Made by a program: the position numbers and the translations under genes. DNA of 15,292 nucleotides, taken from positions 1-15,292 of the forward strand of contig JANOQN010000025.1 of NCBI GenBank assembly GCA_031422315.1, written 5' to 3'. The notes below the pieces were generated by a model. That model did not search any database. It saw nothing but the letters and a program-made list of their open reading frames with translations, and was not told the origin of the DNA. Below, piece by piece: positions 14,837 to 15,292 of this stretch (position 1 is its first letter; the number at the start of each line of letters is the position of its first letter). The DNA comes from JANNYA01 sp031422315 (GTDB lineage Bacteria; Pseudomonadota; Gammaproteobacteria; Xanthomonadales; SZUA-5).

Positions 14837-15196
14837 ATGCACACCTCCGACTGGTATTTTGACTTCATTTCACCCTACGCCTATTTTGGCCTTTTGCGTT
14901 TCGAAGAGCTGGGTGAGCTCGCTATCAGTTACCACCCAGTACTGCTGGCCGAATTGCTCAAGCAGTGCGGGCAAAAAGGCCCGGCGGAAATTCCGGCTAA
15001 GCGTTTATGGACTTATCGCGCTTGCGTGTGGTGGGCAGCCAAAAACCAAATTCCGTTTCGCTTTCCTGCCGTGCATCCATTCAATCCACTGCCCTATTTG
15101 CGCTTAGCAATTGCAGCGGATTGCGCGCCAAAGGCGATCAAGCAAATTTTTGGGTCATTCGCACATTTCAGTGTGATTTTCCAATGGCTGGCATGA
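14837..15196 (+). CDS. 2-hydroxychromene-2-carboxylate isomerase-like protein (DsbA fold), apparently truncated
   Basis: The open frame gives 119 residues. Residues 5-100 match the N-terminal half of the HCCA isomerase group of the DsbA/kappa-GST thioredoxin superfamily. The opening is 'WYFDFISPYAYF', with Ser12 in place of the thioredoxin cysteine as usual for this group. 'GPAEIPAKRLWTYRACVWWA' and 'IPFRFPAVHPFNPLPYLRLA' follow. These enzymes are glutathione-dependent and known from naphthalene breakdown, but many members have unknown substrates. The family is normally about 200 residues. Here the resemblance fades after 'KAIKQIF' (about 15150) and the frame stops at 15196. Other frames stay open further (to 15237, and one to the window end) but do not clearly resume the family, so a frameshift or sequence replacement is suspected. 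The ribosome-binding site is weak. Confidence 0.65.
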   Translation: MHTSDWYFDFISPYAYFGLLRFEELGELAISYHPVLLAELLKQCGQKGPAEIPAKRLWTYRACVWWAAKNQIPFRFPAVHPFNPLPYLRLAIAADCAPKAIKQIFGSFAHFSVIFQWLA

Positions 15197-15292
15197 GATC
15201 GAGCCTTCCGCAAAAGAACAAGATTCGGATGCGATAGTTTTCGAAAGATCGGAACCCGCGTGCGTTGGCCTTGATGGTTTGGATCGCCGAAT

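Noticed and set aside
14498..14842. Minus-strand frame of 114 codons.
   Set aside because: It is antisense to the small membrane-protein reading frame and has no start signal or recognisable motif.
1..15292. CRISPR arrays, tRNA or rRNA genes, and defence or toxin-antitoxin genes.
   Set aside because: None was seen on reading both strands: no regularly spaced repeats, no cloverleaf ending in CCA, and no familiar effector domains.

Overview
The window looks like a stretch of proteobacterial chromosome, most likely a betaproteobacterium of the Burkholderiales/Neisseriales type. This rests on the gene repertoire (BepA-like protease, TadA, DUF484 protein, TraB-family protein, iron-sulfur L-serine dehydratase), the 'SPRRRG'-encoding palindromic repeat, and a moderate G+C content judged by eye at a little over 50%. 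The lineage is an inference; there is no rRNA or tRNA gene. Genes are closely packed on both strands and use ordinary ATG/GTG starts. TGA is used as a normal stop.

Left edge (1-921): the first 132 bases read on the minus strand as the 5' end of a group II intron of bacterial class C. It sits directly behind the T-tract of an intrinsic terminator, the known preferred target of that class. The terminator serves a minus-strand gene (295-921) that ends in a DsrE/TusC-like domain. Next, 971-4096 on the plus strand holds a periplasmic BepA-like M48 metalloprotease with TPR-like repeats, then tadA (tRNA adenosine deaminase, 4 bases downstream), then a UDP-glucuronate 4-epimerase-like gene.

Middle (4143-8715, all minus): sdaA comes first in transcription order, then an exported M23 peptidase with a REP-like palindrome in its leader, a 309-base gene-free gap rich in inverted repeats, and a DUF484 gene whose stop overlaps the start of a TraB/PrgY-family membrane protein gene. 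A family-4 glycosyltransferase gene diverges from sdaA on the plus strand.

Right part (10026-15292): an exported alpha/beta hydrolase gene overlaps by ATGA with a gene for an ECF-type sigma factor that carries its own C-terminal membrane domain. This is the most unusual pair in the window and may be a one-operon envelope signalling unit. A minus-strand Ycf46-like AAA ATPase gene follows. A strong hairpin then lies just before a second, cytoplasmic alpha/beta hydrolase gene. Downstream are a small membrane-protein gene interrupted by one in-frame TGA and a short 2-hydroxychromene-2-carboxylate isomerase-like gene whose family resemblance stops halfway.

Most genes are housekeeping or envelope functions with no common pathway. 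The points worth following are the intron insertion, the membrane sigma factor with its hydrolase, the repeated 8-bp-stem palindromes, and the interrupted small gene.
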